Positions 43,030-50,917 of a stretch of 64,000 nucleotides of DNA are shown one piece after another. Origin of the DNA: Eubacterium sp. 14-2 (GTDB taxonomy: Bacteria > Bacillota > Clostridia > Lachnospirales > Lachnospiraceae); assembly GCF_000403845.2 (NCBI RefSeq), contig NZ_KE159567.1, forward strand, positions 690,911 to 754,910, given 5' to 3'. The first letter of the stretch is position 1. Every line of letters starts with the position of its first letter. The notes under the pieces were generated by a model, which was not told the DNA's origin, ran no database searches, and saw only the letters and a list, made by a program, of their open reading frames with translations. A program made the translations under genes and the position numbers.

Positions 43030-43333
43030 GCAAACACCTCCTCCCTGTTGCGGGTGTCGGTGAGCAACACGAAAATTATAACATACTATTCGATATTTTT
43101 GTACTTTTATCTCAGGAATTTGTTCTTAGGATTTTGGCTATAGCAATCCGATGCTCGTTATTCCTGTGGACACTGACCCCCTGGCAATTTTCTTAGTCAA
43201 TATCTAATTTTACATCCGAGAAGGATTGTTCCCCGATTCTGTATCTGTTTTTCCTGTTCGGTGTCTGATACTCTAAGATATCATTTTAAAAAATCGGGTG
43301 CAGGAATAATAGCGGAAAGGAACTGATTTAAAA

Positions 43334-43362
43334 TGGACAAAACGGATAACAGGGAGTATAAT
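43334..43362 (+). promoter_or_regulatory. promoter of the Ig-like secreted protein gene
   Basis: TGGACA (43334-43339), 17-bp spacer, TATAAT (43357-43362). The preceding 43085-43333 holds no gene or motif that I can support. Confidence 0.6.
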
Positions 43363-43446
43363 TCTGGATAAGAAGAAATTTTCCAAAAATGACCGATATT
43401 TCACAAAGATGAAATGTTTGTATATATTTATGAAAGGGGAATGATT

Positions 43447-44001
43447 ATGAAAAACATCATCAGAAAATCAATCACAACTGTTATCATCATGGCTTTAGCT
43501 TTGACACTTGCTATGCCTGTTACCGCACAGGCGAAAGGTAAGACAAAAATAAAAATCAACAAAACAAAAGTCACTTTGACAATCACAAAGAAAAAGACAA
43601 AGCCGACTGTTCAGTTGAAGGTAAAGGGAACATCCGGTAAAGTGAAGTGGACGGCCTCTAATAAAAATGTTTCAGTGTCTGAAAAGGGCAAGGTGACCGC
43701 TAAGAAAAAGGGTACTGCTGTTGTAAAAGCGAAAGTAAATGGGAAAACTTTGCAGTGCAGGGTGACTGTAAAAGATAGCCGGAAACCTGTAAATAAGCCA
43801 GAACCCCCGAAAGAGTGCCAGCATGTGTGGGTTGAGAAGACTATTGTAGAAATCGTGTGCGAATGTGGAGAAGTTTTCTATGACGACAATGCACGAATCT
43901 CACACAACCGTCAATTCGTACTACAAGGTTTGAATGGACATTCATTCAGTACAAACGAACACACTTACTACGAATGCTCGAAATGTCATAAGACAAAATA
44001 A
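43447..44001 (+). CDS. secreted Ig-like (Big2) protein with C-terminal Cys/His motif
   Basis: Element cargo gene (184 aa). A signal peptide (IIRKSITTVIIMALALTLAM, cleaved near TAQA) leads into a very Lys/Thr-rich region and one bacterial Ig-like domain (INKTKVTLTI...KWTASNKNVSVSEKGKVTAKKKGTAVVKA). The last 60 residues carry CQH, CECG, several His and CSKCHKTK, resembling a zinc ribbon. It has no cell-wall anchor. AAAGGGG precedes the ATG at 43447. Possible roles are surface adhesion or metal binding; none is proven. Confidence 0.75.
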   Translation: MKNIIRKSITTVIIMALALTLAMPVTAQAKGKTKIKINKTKVTLTITKKKTKPTVQLKVKGTSGKVKWTASNKNVSVSEKGKVTAKKKGTAVVKAKVNGKTLQCRVTVKDSRKPVNKPEPPKECQHVWVEKTIVEIVCECGEVFYDDNARISHNRQFVLQGLNGHSFSTNEHTYYECSKCHKTK

Positions 44002-44003
44002 TG

Positions 44004-44039
44004 AAAAAACCTCCTGCTGAGAAGTGGGAGGTTTTTTTT
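44004..44039 (+). terminator. terminator after the Ig-like gene
   Basis: AAAACCTCC/GGGAGGTTTT stem followed by eight T in all. Confidence 0.88.
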
Positions 44040-44325
44040 GACCGGGATAATGCCCCCTAAATTCTGTTATGGACACACTTTCTGCTTTGGTAAATACGCA
44101 CAAATTCATCTAATTATTTTATGCGATTTTTCGGGTTAAAATTTCCCCGGAACATCCGACATTCGATGTGATGATAAAAATTGAATAGAAATACAGTTAC
44201 AACTGTGATTCCACAGGATTGTATGTAAGCGTAACCAACATATCTATCATCCAGATATTAGGTGCTTATATAAGTCTGGGGGGAATAATGAAATTATAAT
44301 GATTTCACATGGGGTATCCATTCTG

Positions 44326-44353
44326 ATACCAGTTATGGGGAAATCCATATAGA
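44326..44353 (+). promoter_or_regulatory. candidate sigma-E-like promoter upstream of the recombinase
   Basis: ATA (44326-44328), 17-bp spacer, CATATAGA (44346-44353), similar to the mother-cell sigma-E pattern ATA-N16/18-CATAyAAT. The gap 44040-44460 otherwise shows scattered AT-rich sequence, including a TATAAT at about 44295 without a -35. This is a weak call, noted because the skin recombinase gene of B. subtilis is mother-cell controlled. Confidence 0.2.
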
Positions 44354-44460
44354 GGATGATTCTAAGCAACTTTCTGTATAAAAAGATTAAGCGGACAGTG
44401 TGACAGATATAAGACCTGGATTATCAGTATTTAGGCTTTGTATTTGTCGTACTGTCTTTT

Positions 44461-44856
44461 TTGTTTGATTTTTTCAAATTCAATACAGAAAGCAATTTGA
44501 AAAAGAATGGTTCAGAATACGAGGATATAGTTGTCAAAGAAAATACTTGCGAGTGCAATTGGAAAGACACAATCAAAATACCCCACTTAAAGATGTATCA
44601 GGAAAGTACATATCTTCATAAAAAGAATCCTGCTGTCGCATGGGACAAAATTTTTCGGAATAGTAATAGGATAAGACTTATTTGCCCGGAGAATCTCATG
44701 TCTGGCATTGCTTATCAACAAATTACAGAAGAAAAGAATGGCATAAAGATTGTGGTTGAGTTCCCCACACATTCGGAACAGACAGACATTTTACGTCAGG
44801 AAATAAAGTCTGTTCTTTCCTGTGTATTACGGGAACAATTACAAAAAAATTCATAA
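44461..44856 (+). CDS. hypothetical protein upstream of the serine recombinase
   Basis: An open frame of 131 codons, 50 bases before the recombinase. The only early start is TTG without a ribosome site; the first in-frame ATG is codon 44, so the true start is uncertain. The sequence contains a CECNWKD stretch, PHLKMYQEST and GIKIVVEFPTHSEQTD. No family is recognised. Its place beside a large serine recombinase makes it a candidate recombination directionality factor, since these are small and unrelated in sequence. That is a guess from position. Confidence 0.5.
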   Translation: MFDFFKFNTESNLKKNGSEYEDIVVKENTCECNWKDTIKIPHLKMYQESTYLHKKNPAVAWDKIFRNSNRIRLICPENLMSGIAYQQITEEKNGIKIVVEFPTHSEQTDILRQEIKSVLSCVLREQLQKNS

Positions 44857-44906
44857 CGCAGGCAGAGGGTTATATCCCTCTGCTGATTAGAAAGGACCAT
44901 TGACTT

Positions 44907-46553
44907 ATGAAAAAAGTAAGAATGTTATTGCGTGTCAGTTCAAATCAGCAGTTAGAGCCAGACGGTGATTTGAGCGTACAAAGAGAGCTTGTAAAAGATT
45001 ATGTAAAAAAATATGAGGAATGGCAGCTTGACACAAAAGAATATTTTGAGGGAAGCAACAGTGGATATAAAAATTCAGTTGCAGACAGAAATGTACTTCA
45101 AGAAGCCTTACAGGACGCACAGGCAAAAGAATATGATATTTTGGTAGCATATAAAGACGACAGGATTGGCAGACGTATGTGGGAAATCGGCTCCTATGTA
45201 ATGGCTCTGAAGAAATTTGGCGTGGATATTTATACCGTGAAAGACGGCTGCATTTCGCCTGAAACAGATGATACAATGGGACAGATGATGTTAGCCTTGA
45301 GATATGGAAATGCACAGAAACAAAGCGCTGATACGGGTATGCGTGTAAAGGATACCGCCCAGAAGCTGGTGCAGAAAGGAAAATTTATGGGCGGAAAAGC
45401 TCCTTATGGTTACAAATTAGAGCTATCAGGAGAAATCAGCAAGCATGGACGTGCGTTACACCATCTTGTCATTGTCCCGGAAAAAGCAGAGGTTGTCAGT
45501 TATATCTATGACCTGTCTCTCAATAAGGAATATGGCTCTGCCAAAATCGCTAAAGTTTTGAACGGGCATGAAACTTATAAAGACCTTGCCCCCAATGACA
45601 CATGGAAAAGCGGAACAATCACAAGTATTTTGACGAATCCCATCTATACCGGACATACAGCTTATAAACGCAGAGAACGAATCAACGGACAATATCACAG
45701 GCTTGACAGCAAGGACTGGATTACTTCTTTTGACGCAAATGAAAATATTGCAATTATTGACGAAGATACATGGAACAAAACGCAGGAAAGACGTAAACGC
45801 CGGGGTGATAAATACATAAAAGCGTTAGAACATAAGGAGGTGAATGTGATTAGAAAGAATGACGGTATGTTAGCCTTAATAGATGTTTTATACTGCGGCT
45901 ATTGTGGAAGTAAAATGACAAATGGAAGTAAATATAACTATTGGACGATAAAAGATACCGGGGAAAAAAGAGCGAGTAAAATTGCAGTTTACAAATGCCA
46001 AAAAGCATGGCAGGGAGTACCGCATGATAAGACCAGACAAATCCGAGCCGATACGATTGAACCGATTGTATTTGAATCCATTGCAAAATACATTGGGAAA
46101 TTACAGGAAAATGAAAGTATCTTTCACGAGATTGAAAACAATCAGAATCAGGAGAAGAAACGTAAGCAAGCGGACTTAAAAAAGGAAAAACAGAATCTTT
46201 TAAGCATTCAGGACAAGATTCATATTATGGAAGAAAATATTCCAAACGCCATGACCGGCGATTATCCTTTGTCATTGGAAGAACTGGTAACAATTATCAA
46301 AAAGCACAAAGAACAGGCGCAACAGCAACAAGAGGTCGTTACATTAAAGGAAATGGAATTAAAGAACACTTCTGTAACAATCGACGAATGGGAAGATATA
46401 AAAAATAAGATTCCAACATGGCAGGATGTATTTTTAAATGCAGATGTGGCAACCAAGCGAGTATTGGTAAATAAGCTGGTAGAACGTATTGATGTAAAGA
46501 AAACAGAAGTCGTTATTCGCTTTAAAATCAACCTGAATGACTTCATTTCATAA
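44907..46553 (+). CDS. large serine recombinase of the element
   Basis: Site-specific recombinase (548 aa) expected to integrate and excise the element. The N-terminal resolvase domain has Ser11 (LLRVSSNQQ) as nucleophile and AYKDDRIGRRM with the conserved Arg residues. The recombinase domain (GGKAPYGYKL...SGTITSILTNPIYTG) is followed by a zinc ribbon (LYCGYCGSKM ... YKCQ) and a long coiled coil (about 405-480) that controls direction in this family. It resembles SpoIVCA, the skin recombinase, in size and layout. The stop is 24 bases before the right GTACCG. AAAGGA precedes the start. Confidence 0.93.
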   Translation: MKKVRMLLRVSSNQQLEPDGDLSVQRELVKDYVKKYEEWQLDTKEYFEGSNSGYKNSVADRNVLQEALQDAQAKEYDILVAYKDDRIGRRMWEIGSYVMALKKFGVDIYTVKDGCISPETDDTMGQMMLALRYGNAQKQSADTGMRVKDTAQKLVQKGKFMGGKAPYGYKLELSGEISKHGRALHHLVIVPEKAEVVSYIYDLSLNKEYGSAKIAKVLNGHETYKDLAPNDTWKSGTITSILTNPIYTGHTAYKRRERINGQYHRLDSKDWITSFDANENIAIIDEDTWNKTQERRKRRGDKYIKALEHKEVNVIRKNDGMLALIDVLYCGYCGSKMTNGSKYNYWTIKDTGEKRASKIAVYKCQKAWQGVPHDKTRQIRADTIEPIVFESIAKYIGKLQENESIFHEIENNQNQEKKRKQADLKKEKQNLLSIQDKIHIMEENIPNAMTGDYPLSLEELVTIIKKHKEQAQQQQEVVTLKEMELKNTSVTIDEWEDIKNKIPTWQDVFLNADVATKRVLVNKLVERIDVKKTEVVIRFKINLNDFIS

Positions 46554-46554
46554 T

Positions 46555-46583
46555 CCCGAATTTATGGTGATTCCCTTGTACCG
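46555..46583 (+). other. right attachment junction (attR)
   Basis: Inner repeat CCCGAATTTATGGTGATTC (46555-46573), then CCTT, then GTACCG (46578-46583). Reverse-complemented, the inner repeat matches that of attL. To the right, the sequence continues as GAACAAAGGC of sleC. GTACCG lies in the same codon phase (TAC CGG) as at the left end (TAC CGA). Confidence 0.75.
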
Positions 46584-47163
46584 GAACAAAGGCTATGACT
46601 TTACCATTACATCTTCCACGGCCTATGACCACAAATGGGTGTACGGGAGGAATTATTTTTCCAGTATTTCCCGTGTAGTAGACGAGATGTTTACCAATTT
46701 CCTGTCCAGACCCAATGTGAAACAGCCAATCCTGACCCAGTATTGCGACGGGCAGCGGGTGACCTGTCCCAACTGGCTGAGCCAGTGGGGGTCCAAATAT
46801 CTGGGAGATCAGAATTACAGCGCCATAGAAATCCTTCGTTATTATTATGGAAATAACATGTACATCAATGAGGCAGAAGAAATTTCCGGTATCCCGGCTT
46901 CCTGGCCACGTGAAAATCTGCAGGTGGGCTCCAGAGGCGATAAAGTGCGCCAGATGCAGGAACAGTTAAACCGGATTGCTCAGGTCTATACCTCCATTCC
47001 CAGAGTGGCGGCAGACGGAGCTTTCGGTCCGGCCACGGAAAGAGCTGTCCGCAGGTTCCAGTCGGTTTTCGGGCTGCCCCAGACCGGAGTGGTGGATTAT
47101 GCCACCTGGTATAAAATTTCCGAGATTTATGTGGGAGTTACCAGAATCGCGGAACTTACTTAG
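46578..47163 (+). CDS. sleC: spore cortex-lytic enzyme (SleC type), 3' half of an interrupted gene
   Basis: Carries the rest of the sleC-type frame: the second part of the catalytic domain (NKGYDFTITSSTAYDHKWVY, VVDEMFTNFLSRPNVKQPIL) and a C-terminal peptidoglycan-binding domain (LQVGSRGDKVRQMQEQLN ... DGAFGPATERAVRRFQSVFG). It has no start or ribosome site of its own; upstream codons in this frame (from 46537) lie in element DNA and read over the end of the recombinase gene. After excision it follows codon 230 of the 5' half in frame. It ends at TAG, and a palindromic repeat then serves as terminator. Confidence 0.88.
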
Positions 47164-47166
47164 TTC

Positions 47167-47233
47167 TTTTTTATTCTACAGGGAAGGCCCTGTCACTTTA
47201 AAGTATGAAAATATTATCCTGTAGAATAAAAAA
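47167..47233 (+). repeat. palindromic repeat P4 / sleC terminator
   Basis: Perfect 16-bp outer arms (47167-47182 and 47218-47233; TTTTTTATTCTACAGG). The central part CCCTGTCAC...AAAGTATGA is imperfect. It begins 4 bases after the sleC stop, ends in an A/T-rich run on both strands and probably acts as a bidirectional terminator. Confidence 0.75.
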
Positions 47234-47326
47234 GCTCTTATCGTTTATTGACAGAAGTGGGAAAAAAAGGTAAAGTAGAAACGTAGCAGGAGAATATAAA
47301 CAGGAATATACAGGGAGGAAATATAC

Positions 47327-47866
47327 ATGGCAGATTTGAAAGGAACAAAGACCCAGAAGAACCTGGAGACAGCATTTGCAGGGGAATCTATGGCAAGAAA
47401 TAAATACTCTTATTTTGCCAGCAAAGCAAAAAAAGACGGATATGTACAGATTGCCGCTATTTTTGAAGAGACAGCCGCAAATGAAAAAGAACATGCAAAA
47501 ATGTGGTATAAACTTCTGAACGACGGTGTGGGAACCACAGAAGAAAATCTGAAAGCTGCTGCAAAAGGCGAGAACTATGAGTGGACCGACATGTATGCTC
47601 AGTTTGCAAAAGAGGCAAGAGAAGAAGGTTTTAACGATATTGCGGACCTGTTTGAAGGCGTTGCAAAGATAGAGAAAGAGCATGAAGAAAGATATCGTAA
47701 ACTTCTTGATAATGTGACCGGTAAGAAAGTATTTTCCAAAGATGGAGACGTTATCTGGCAGTGCAGCAACTGCGGACATATCTGTATTGGAAAAGAAGCA
47801 CCGGAGGAATGCCCGGTATGTGCGCATCCCCAGGCTTATTTCCAGGTAAAAGCAGAAAATTATTAA
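47327..47866 (+). CDS. rubrerythrin
   Basis: Peroxide-reducing diiron protein (179 aa) that protects anaerobes. The four-helix ferritin-like domain has two ExxH-type iron sites ([14 protein letters not shown]...[13 protein letters not shown] and [13 protein letters not shown]), and a C-terminal rubredoxin domain carries [20 protein letters not shown]. Length and order are standard. AGGGAGG lies 10 bases before the start. It is consistent with a strict anaerobe. Confidence 0.95.
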   Translation: MADLKGTKTQKNLETAFAGESMARNKYSYFASKAKKDGYVQIAAIFEETAANEKEHAKMWYKLLNDGVGTTEENLKAAAKGENYEWTDMYAQFAKEAREEGFNDIADLFEGVAKIEKEHEERYRKLLDNVTGKKVFSKDGDVIWQCSNCGHICIGKEAPEECPVCAHPQAYFQVKAENY

Positions 47867-47952
47867 AAAAGAAGCCGCCCTCACTGTCTGTAAAGACCGG
47901 GGGCGGCTTTGTAAATACCATCGTACTGGGCGGAAGGAAAAGTGGAAGGATT

Positions 47953-50841
47953 ATGAGAAAATTCAGGAGAGAAATCGGATTTTTTTGTATGTTGCCAGTA
48001 TGTGTCCTGATGACTGCCATGCTGATATTTTCAAAGCCAGGATACGCTTCTTCAAAAGGCACGGAGGAAAGTAAAGAAGTTATTGTAGGCTACAGTGATA
48101 ATGATGAAATGATTCAGACAGACAGTAACGGTAACCTGTACGGTTATGGCATCACTTACCTGAATGAGCTTTGCAGATATACCGGATGGGAGTGTGTGTA
48201 TGTGGAACTTCCACCGGAGGAACGGTTGGAAGGACTCCTGGACGGCCGGGTGGATTTATTGTGCAATGTGCACCGGGACTGTGCAGAACAGGAAGAACTG
48301 CTGTTCAGTGAGGAAAGTTCCGGGCCGGAATACGGTATGCTGTGTACCTGGAAAGATAATAACGAGATTTTTTATAATGATTATGAAGCAATTGATGGGA
48401 AAAAAATTGGAATTGACAGAAATTCAGATTTGGAACAGAGCCTTAGAACCTATGGGGAAACCAATGGGATAACATATGAGCCGGTATATCTGGACGGGCT
48501 TACGGAACAGATGGCGGCATTAAAAAACGAAACGGTGGATATGGTGCTTCTGTCCAGCCTTCAGGAAACATACCGGTGCAAATATGTGGGGAAAGCCGGA
48601 CTGGAAAAAGAATATTTTGCAGTCCGTAAAGGAAAAGAATCATTAATGGAAGAACTGAATCAGGCAGGTGCTGCTTTAAGGCAGGAAAAGCCTTTTTATA
48701 TTTCTTCCATATATAAGAACTTTTATGGAAATCCGGAAGAAAAACTGACGGGGATTACAAGAGAGGAATATGAATTTATTAATCAGAATGAGGCGATAAG
48801 AGTGGCCTGTGACGCCGACAGTTACCCGCTGGAATATGTGGATGAGGAAACAGGGGAGTATACCGGTGTATATGCCGCAGCCATGCGCCTGATTTCCGAG
48901 GAAAGCGGCCTGAATTTTGAATTTATTCCTCTGACGAATTTTTCCGAAGCCTGGGATCTGGTTGCCAGCGGCGAGGTGGATCTGATTGCCGGGAATTATG
49001 GAAATGAAAGAAGCGCAGAATATTACCATATGACTTATTCCCAGAGTTATCTGTCGGCGGAATATACCCTGATTGGCAGAAAAGGACTGGAAATCAGGGA
49101 TGGTATGTCCATTGCCCTTCCTAAAAATTATGTGGGACTGCGGTATTTTTTCCAGATGGAGGAGCCGGGGTGGAAAATTGCCCTGTATGACAGTGTCAGG
49201 GACTGCCTGAAAGCAGTGAACCGGGAGGAAGCGGACGTTACAGCTGTAAATGCCATTTTTCTGCAGACAGTCTATAATCTGAACCAGTATGACAACCTGA
49301 AAATCGTTCCCAATATGACGAAAACTTTTCCAATCAGCGTAGGAATCGGGAATAACCATACGGAAGAGCTGAAAAGTATTATAGACAAAGCCATCTATCA
49401 GATTCCGGAAAGTGAATTTGAAAAATGTATTACGGAACATGCCATCAATGTGGTATATGAGCCTTCTCTGATGGAGACGGCAGGCAAATTTTTCCCTCAT
49501 ATCTGCGGGGCGGTGCTGCTGATCATACTGGCTGTGTTTGTTATTATCCGAAAAAGAGAAAAACATTTCCGCCATCTGGCAATGACAGATTCCATTACCG
49601 GAATGTGGAACCGTGTGAAATTTTATAAAGAGGCGCAGGAAATTCTGGAAAAAAACAAAGACAGGACATATCTGATGATAACATTGGATATCAATAAATT
49701 TAAGTTTATCAATAACGATTTCGGTTCCAAAGCCGGAGACTGCATTCTGTGCGTGATGGGGGAACGGATTCAGGAAATATTCAAAGAGCGGGGCTATACC
49801 GCCCGGAATACAGCAGATATTTTTCTGATTCTGACAGAAGAAAAGGATTACAGGCCGGAAATGTTAGAACCCCTGAGCAAACCCATTTATTTTAACAACA
49901 ATGGCAAACGCCAGTATTATAAAGTAGTAATAAAAGCCGGAATCCGCAGGATTATGCCGGGAGAGTCCGCCTCAGACCTGATACCCTATGTGGACCAGGC
50001 CTCCATTGCACGCAAAACCATCAAAGATGTGGCGGGCTGCAGTCAGGCTTATTATGACGAAAATATGAAAAATATTCTGGAGAAGGAAAGCGCCATTGAA
50101 AAGCGTATGGAGGAGGCGCTGGAAAACCGGGAATTTCAGGTATATCTTCAGCCAAAATATGATCTTCGCTCCGAAAGAATTATGGGAGCGGAAGCTCTGA
50201 TCCGCTGGGCAGACCCGGAGAAAGGGATGATTCCGCCGGATGAATTTATTCCCCTGTTTGAGAAAAACGGGTTTATTCTGAAACTGGATTTTTTTGTATA
50301 TGAGGAAGTGCTGAAACGAATGGCACAGTGGAAACAGGAAGGCAAACCGTCCATCTGCGTTTCTGTCAACGTGTCAAGAGTACATATCAGTACAATGGAT
50401 TTTTTCAGCAATCTGAACCGGCTGGTGGAAAAATATCAGGTTTCCAGACGGGATTTTGAACTGGAGCTGACAGAAACCATTATCGGCGGGGAACTGAATC
50501 TGGTAAAATCCTTTATCCAGGAGTGCAAAAAAGAAGGATTTAAGGTGTCTATTGATGATTTTGGAAGCGGATATTCTTCCCTGAACCTGTTAAAAGAGCT
50601 TCCGGTAGACGTTCTGAAAATAGACAAAGGATTTCTGGACGAGGCGGAAGAATCCATGCGCAGCAACATCATTGTGGAACAGGTGGTGGAAATGGCCAAA
50701 CGGATGGAAATCGGGACATTGTGCGAAGGAGTGGAGACGGAACGCCAGTTATCCTTCCTGAAAAAAATCGGCTGTGATATGGCCCAGGGATATCTGTTTT
50801 CCCGGCCTGTTCCCGTAACCGAATTTGAGCAGATGATATAA
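47953..50841 (+). CDS. sensor protein: two solute-binding domains, degenerate GGDEF, EAL
   Basis: Membrane-bound c-di-GMP phosphodiesterase (962 aa). Parts: signal/anchor (about 8-32), two tandem extracellular solute-binding (SBP family 3-like) domains (about 35-290 and 295-540), a transmembrane helix (about 545-565), a GGDEF domain whose active-site motif is lost (RNTADIF), and an EAL domain. The EAL domain has EALIRW, the catalytic ELTET, DDFGSGYSSL, DVLKIDKGF and EGVET, so it should be active. The binding domains suggest that an amino acid or similar ligand controls c-di-GMP breakdown. The ATG at 47953 follows GGAAGGA. Confidence 0.9.
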   Translation: MRKFRREIGFFCMLPVCVLMTAMLIFSKPGYASSKGTEESKEVIVGYSDNDEMIQTDSNGNLYGYGITYLNELCRYTGWECVYVELPPEERLEGLLDGRVDLLCNVHRDCAEQEELLFSEESSGPEYGMLCTWKDNNEIFYNDYEAIDGKKIGIDRNSDLEQSLRTYGETNGITYEPVYLDGLTEQMAALKNETVDMVLLSSLQETYRCKYVGKAGLEKEYFAVRKGKESLMEELNQAGAALRQEKPFYISSIYKNFYGNPEEKLTGITREEYEFINQNEAIRVACDADSYPLEYVDEETGEYTGVYAAAMRLISEESGLNFEFIPLTNFSEAWDLVASGEVDLIAGNYGNERSAEYYHMTYSQSYLSAEYTLIGRKGLEIRDGMSIALPKNYVGLRYFFQMEEPGWKIALYDSVRDCLKAVNREEADVTAVNAIFLQTVYNLNQYDNLKIVPNMTKTFPISVGIGNNHTEELKSIIDKAIYQIPESEFEKCITEHAINVVYEPSLMETAGKFFPHICGAVLLIILAVFVIIRKREKHFRHLAMTDSITGMWNRVKFYKEAQEILEKNKDRTYLMITLDINKFKFINNDFGSKAGDCILCVMGERIQEIFKERGYTARNTADIFLILTEEKDYRPEMLEPLSKPIYFNNNGKRQYYKVVIKAGIRRIMPGESASDLIPYVDQASIARKTIKDVAGCSQAYYDENMKNILEKESAIEKRMEEALENREFQVYLQPKYDLRSERIMGAEALIRWADPEKGMIPPDEFIPLFEKNGFILKLDFFVYEEVLKRMAQWKQEGKPSICVSVNVSRVHISTMDFFSNLNRLVEKYQVSRRDFELELTETIIGGELNLVKSFIQECKKEGFKVSIDDFGSGYSSLNLLKELPVDVLKIDKGFLDEAEESMRSNIIVEQVVEMAKRMEIGTLCEGVETERQLSFLKKIGCDMAQGYLFSRPVPVTEFEQMI

Positions 50842-50917
50842 TAAAATACGGGGGTACTGTGAGTTAAATTAATACACAGCGGTACGGAATAATTCTGTAC
50901 CAGGAGGAGGAAAGGCT

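Larger units (their letters stand above)
42372..46577 (+). mobile_element. 4.2-kb serine-recombinase element interrupting sleC (skin-like)
   Basis: DNA of 4,206 bp between two GTACCG copies, at 42372-42377 and 46578-46583. It carries a relaxase relic, a type I toxin-antitoxin-like module, a secreted Ig-like protein, an unknown 131-aa gene and a large serine recombinase. Inverted repeats lie just inside both ends. Precise excision restores the sleC frame. Codon use and base composition are visibly more AT-rich than in the flanks, indicating transfer. The order matches integrative elements in which the recombinase gene abuts one att site. Whether excision is programmed in sporulation is inference. 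Confidence 0.85.

Noticed and set aside
46537-47163. A separate 208-aa peptidoglycan-binding gene starting at ATG 46537
   Set aside because: The first 14 codons lie in element DNA in a frame overlapping the recombinase end, with no ribosome site. From GTACCG on, it continues the sleC frame exactly, so it is the 3' half of the split gene.
47867-47952. c-di-GMP riboswitch before the EAL gene
   Set aside because: The gap is about 85 bases, has only a GGGCGGC-type hairpin from the preceding gene end and no GEMM-like core.
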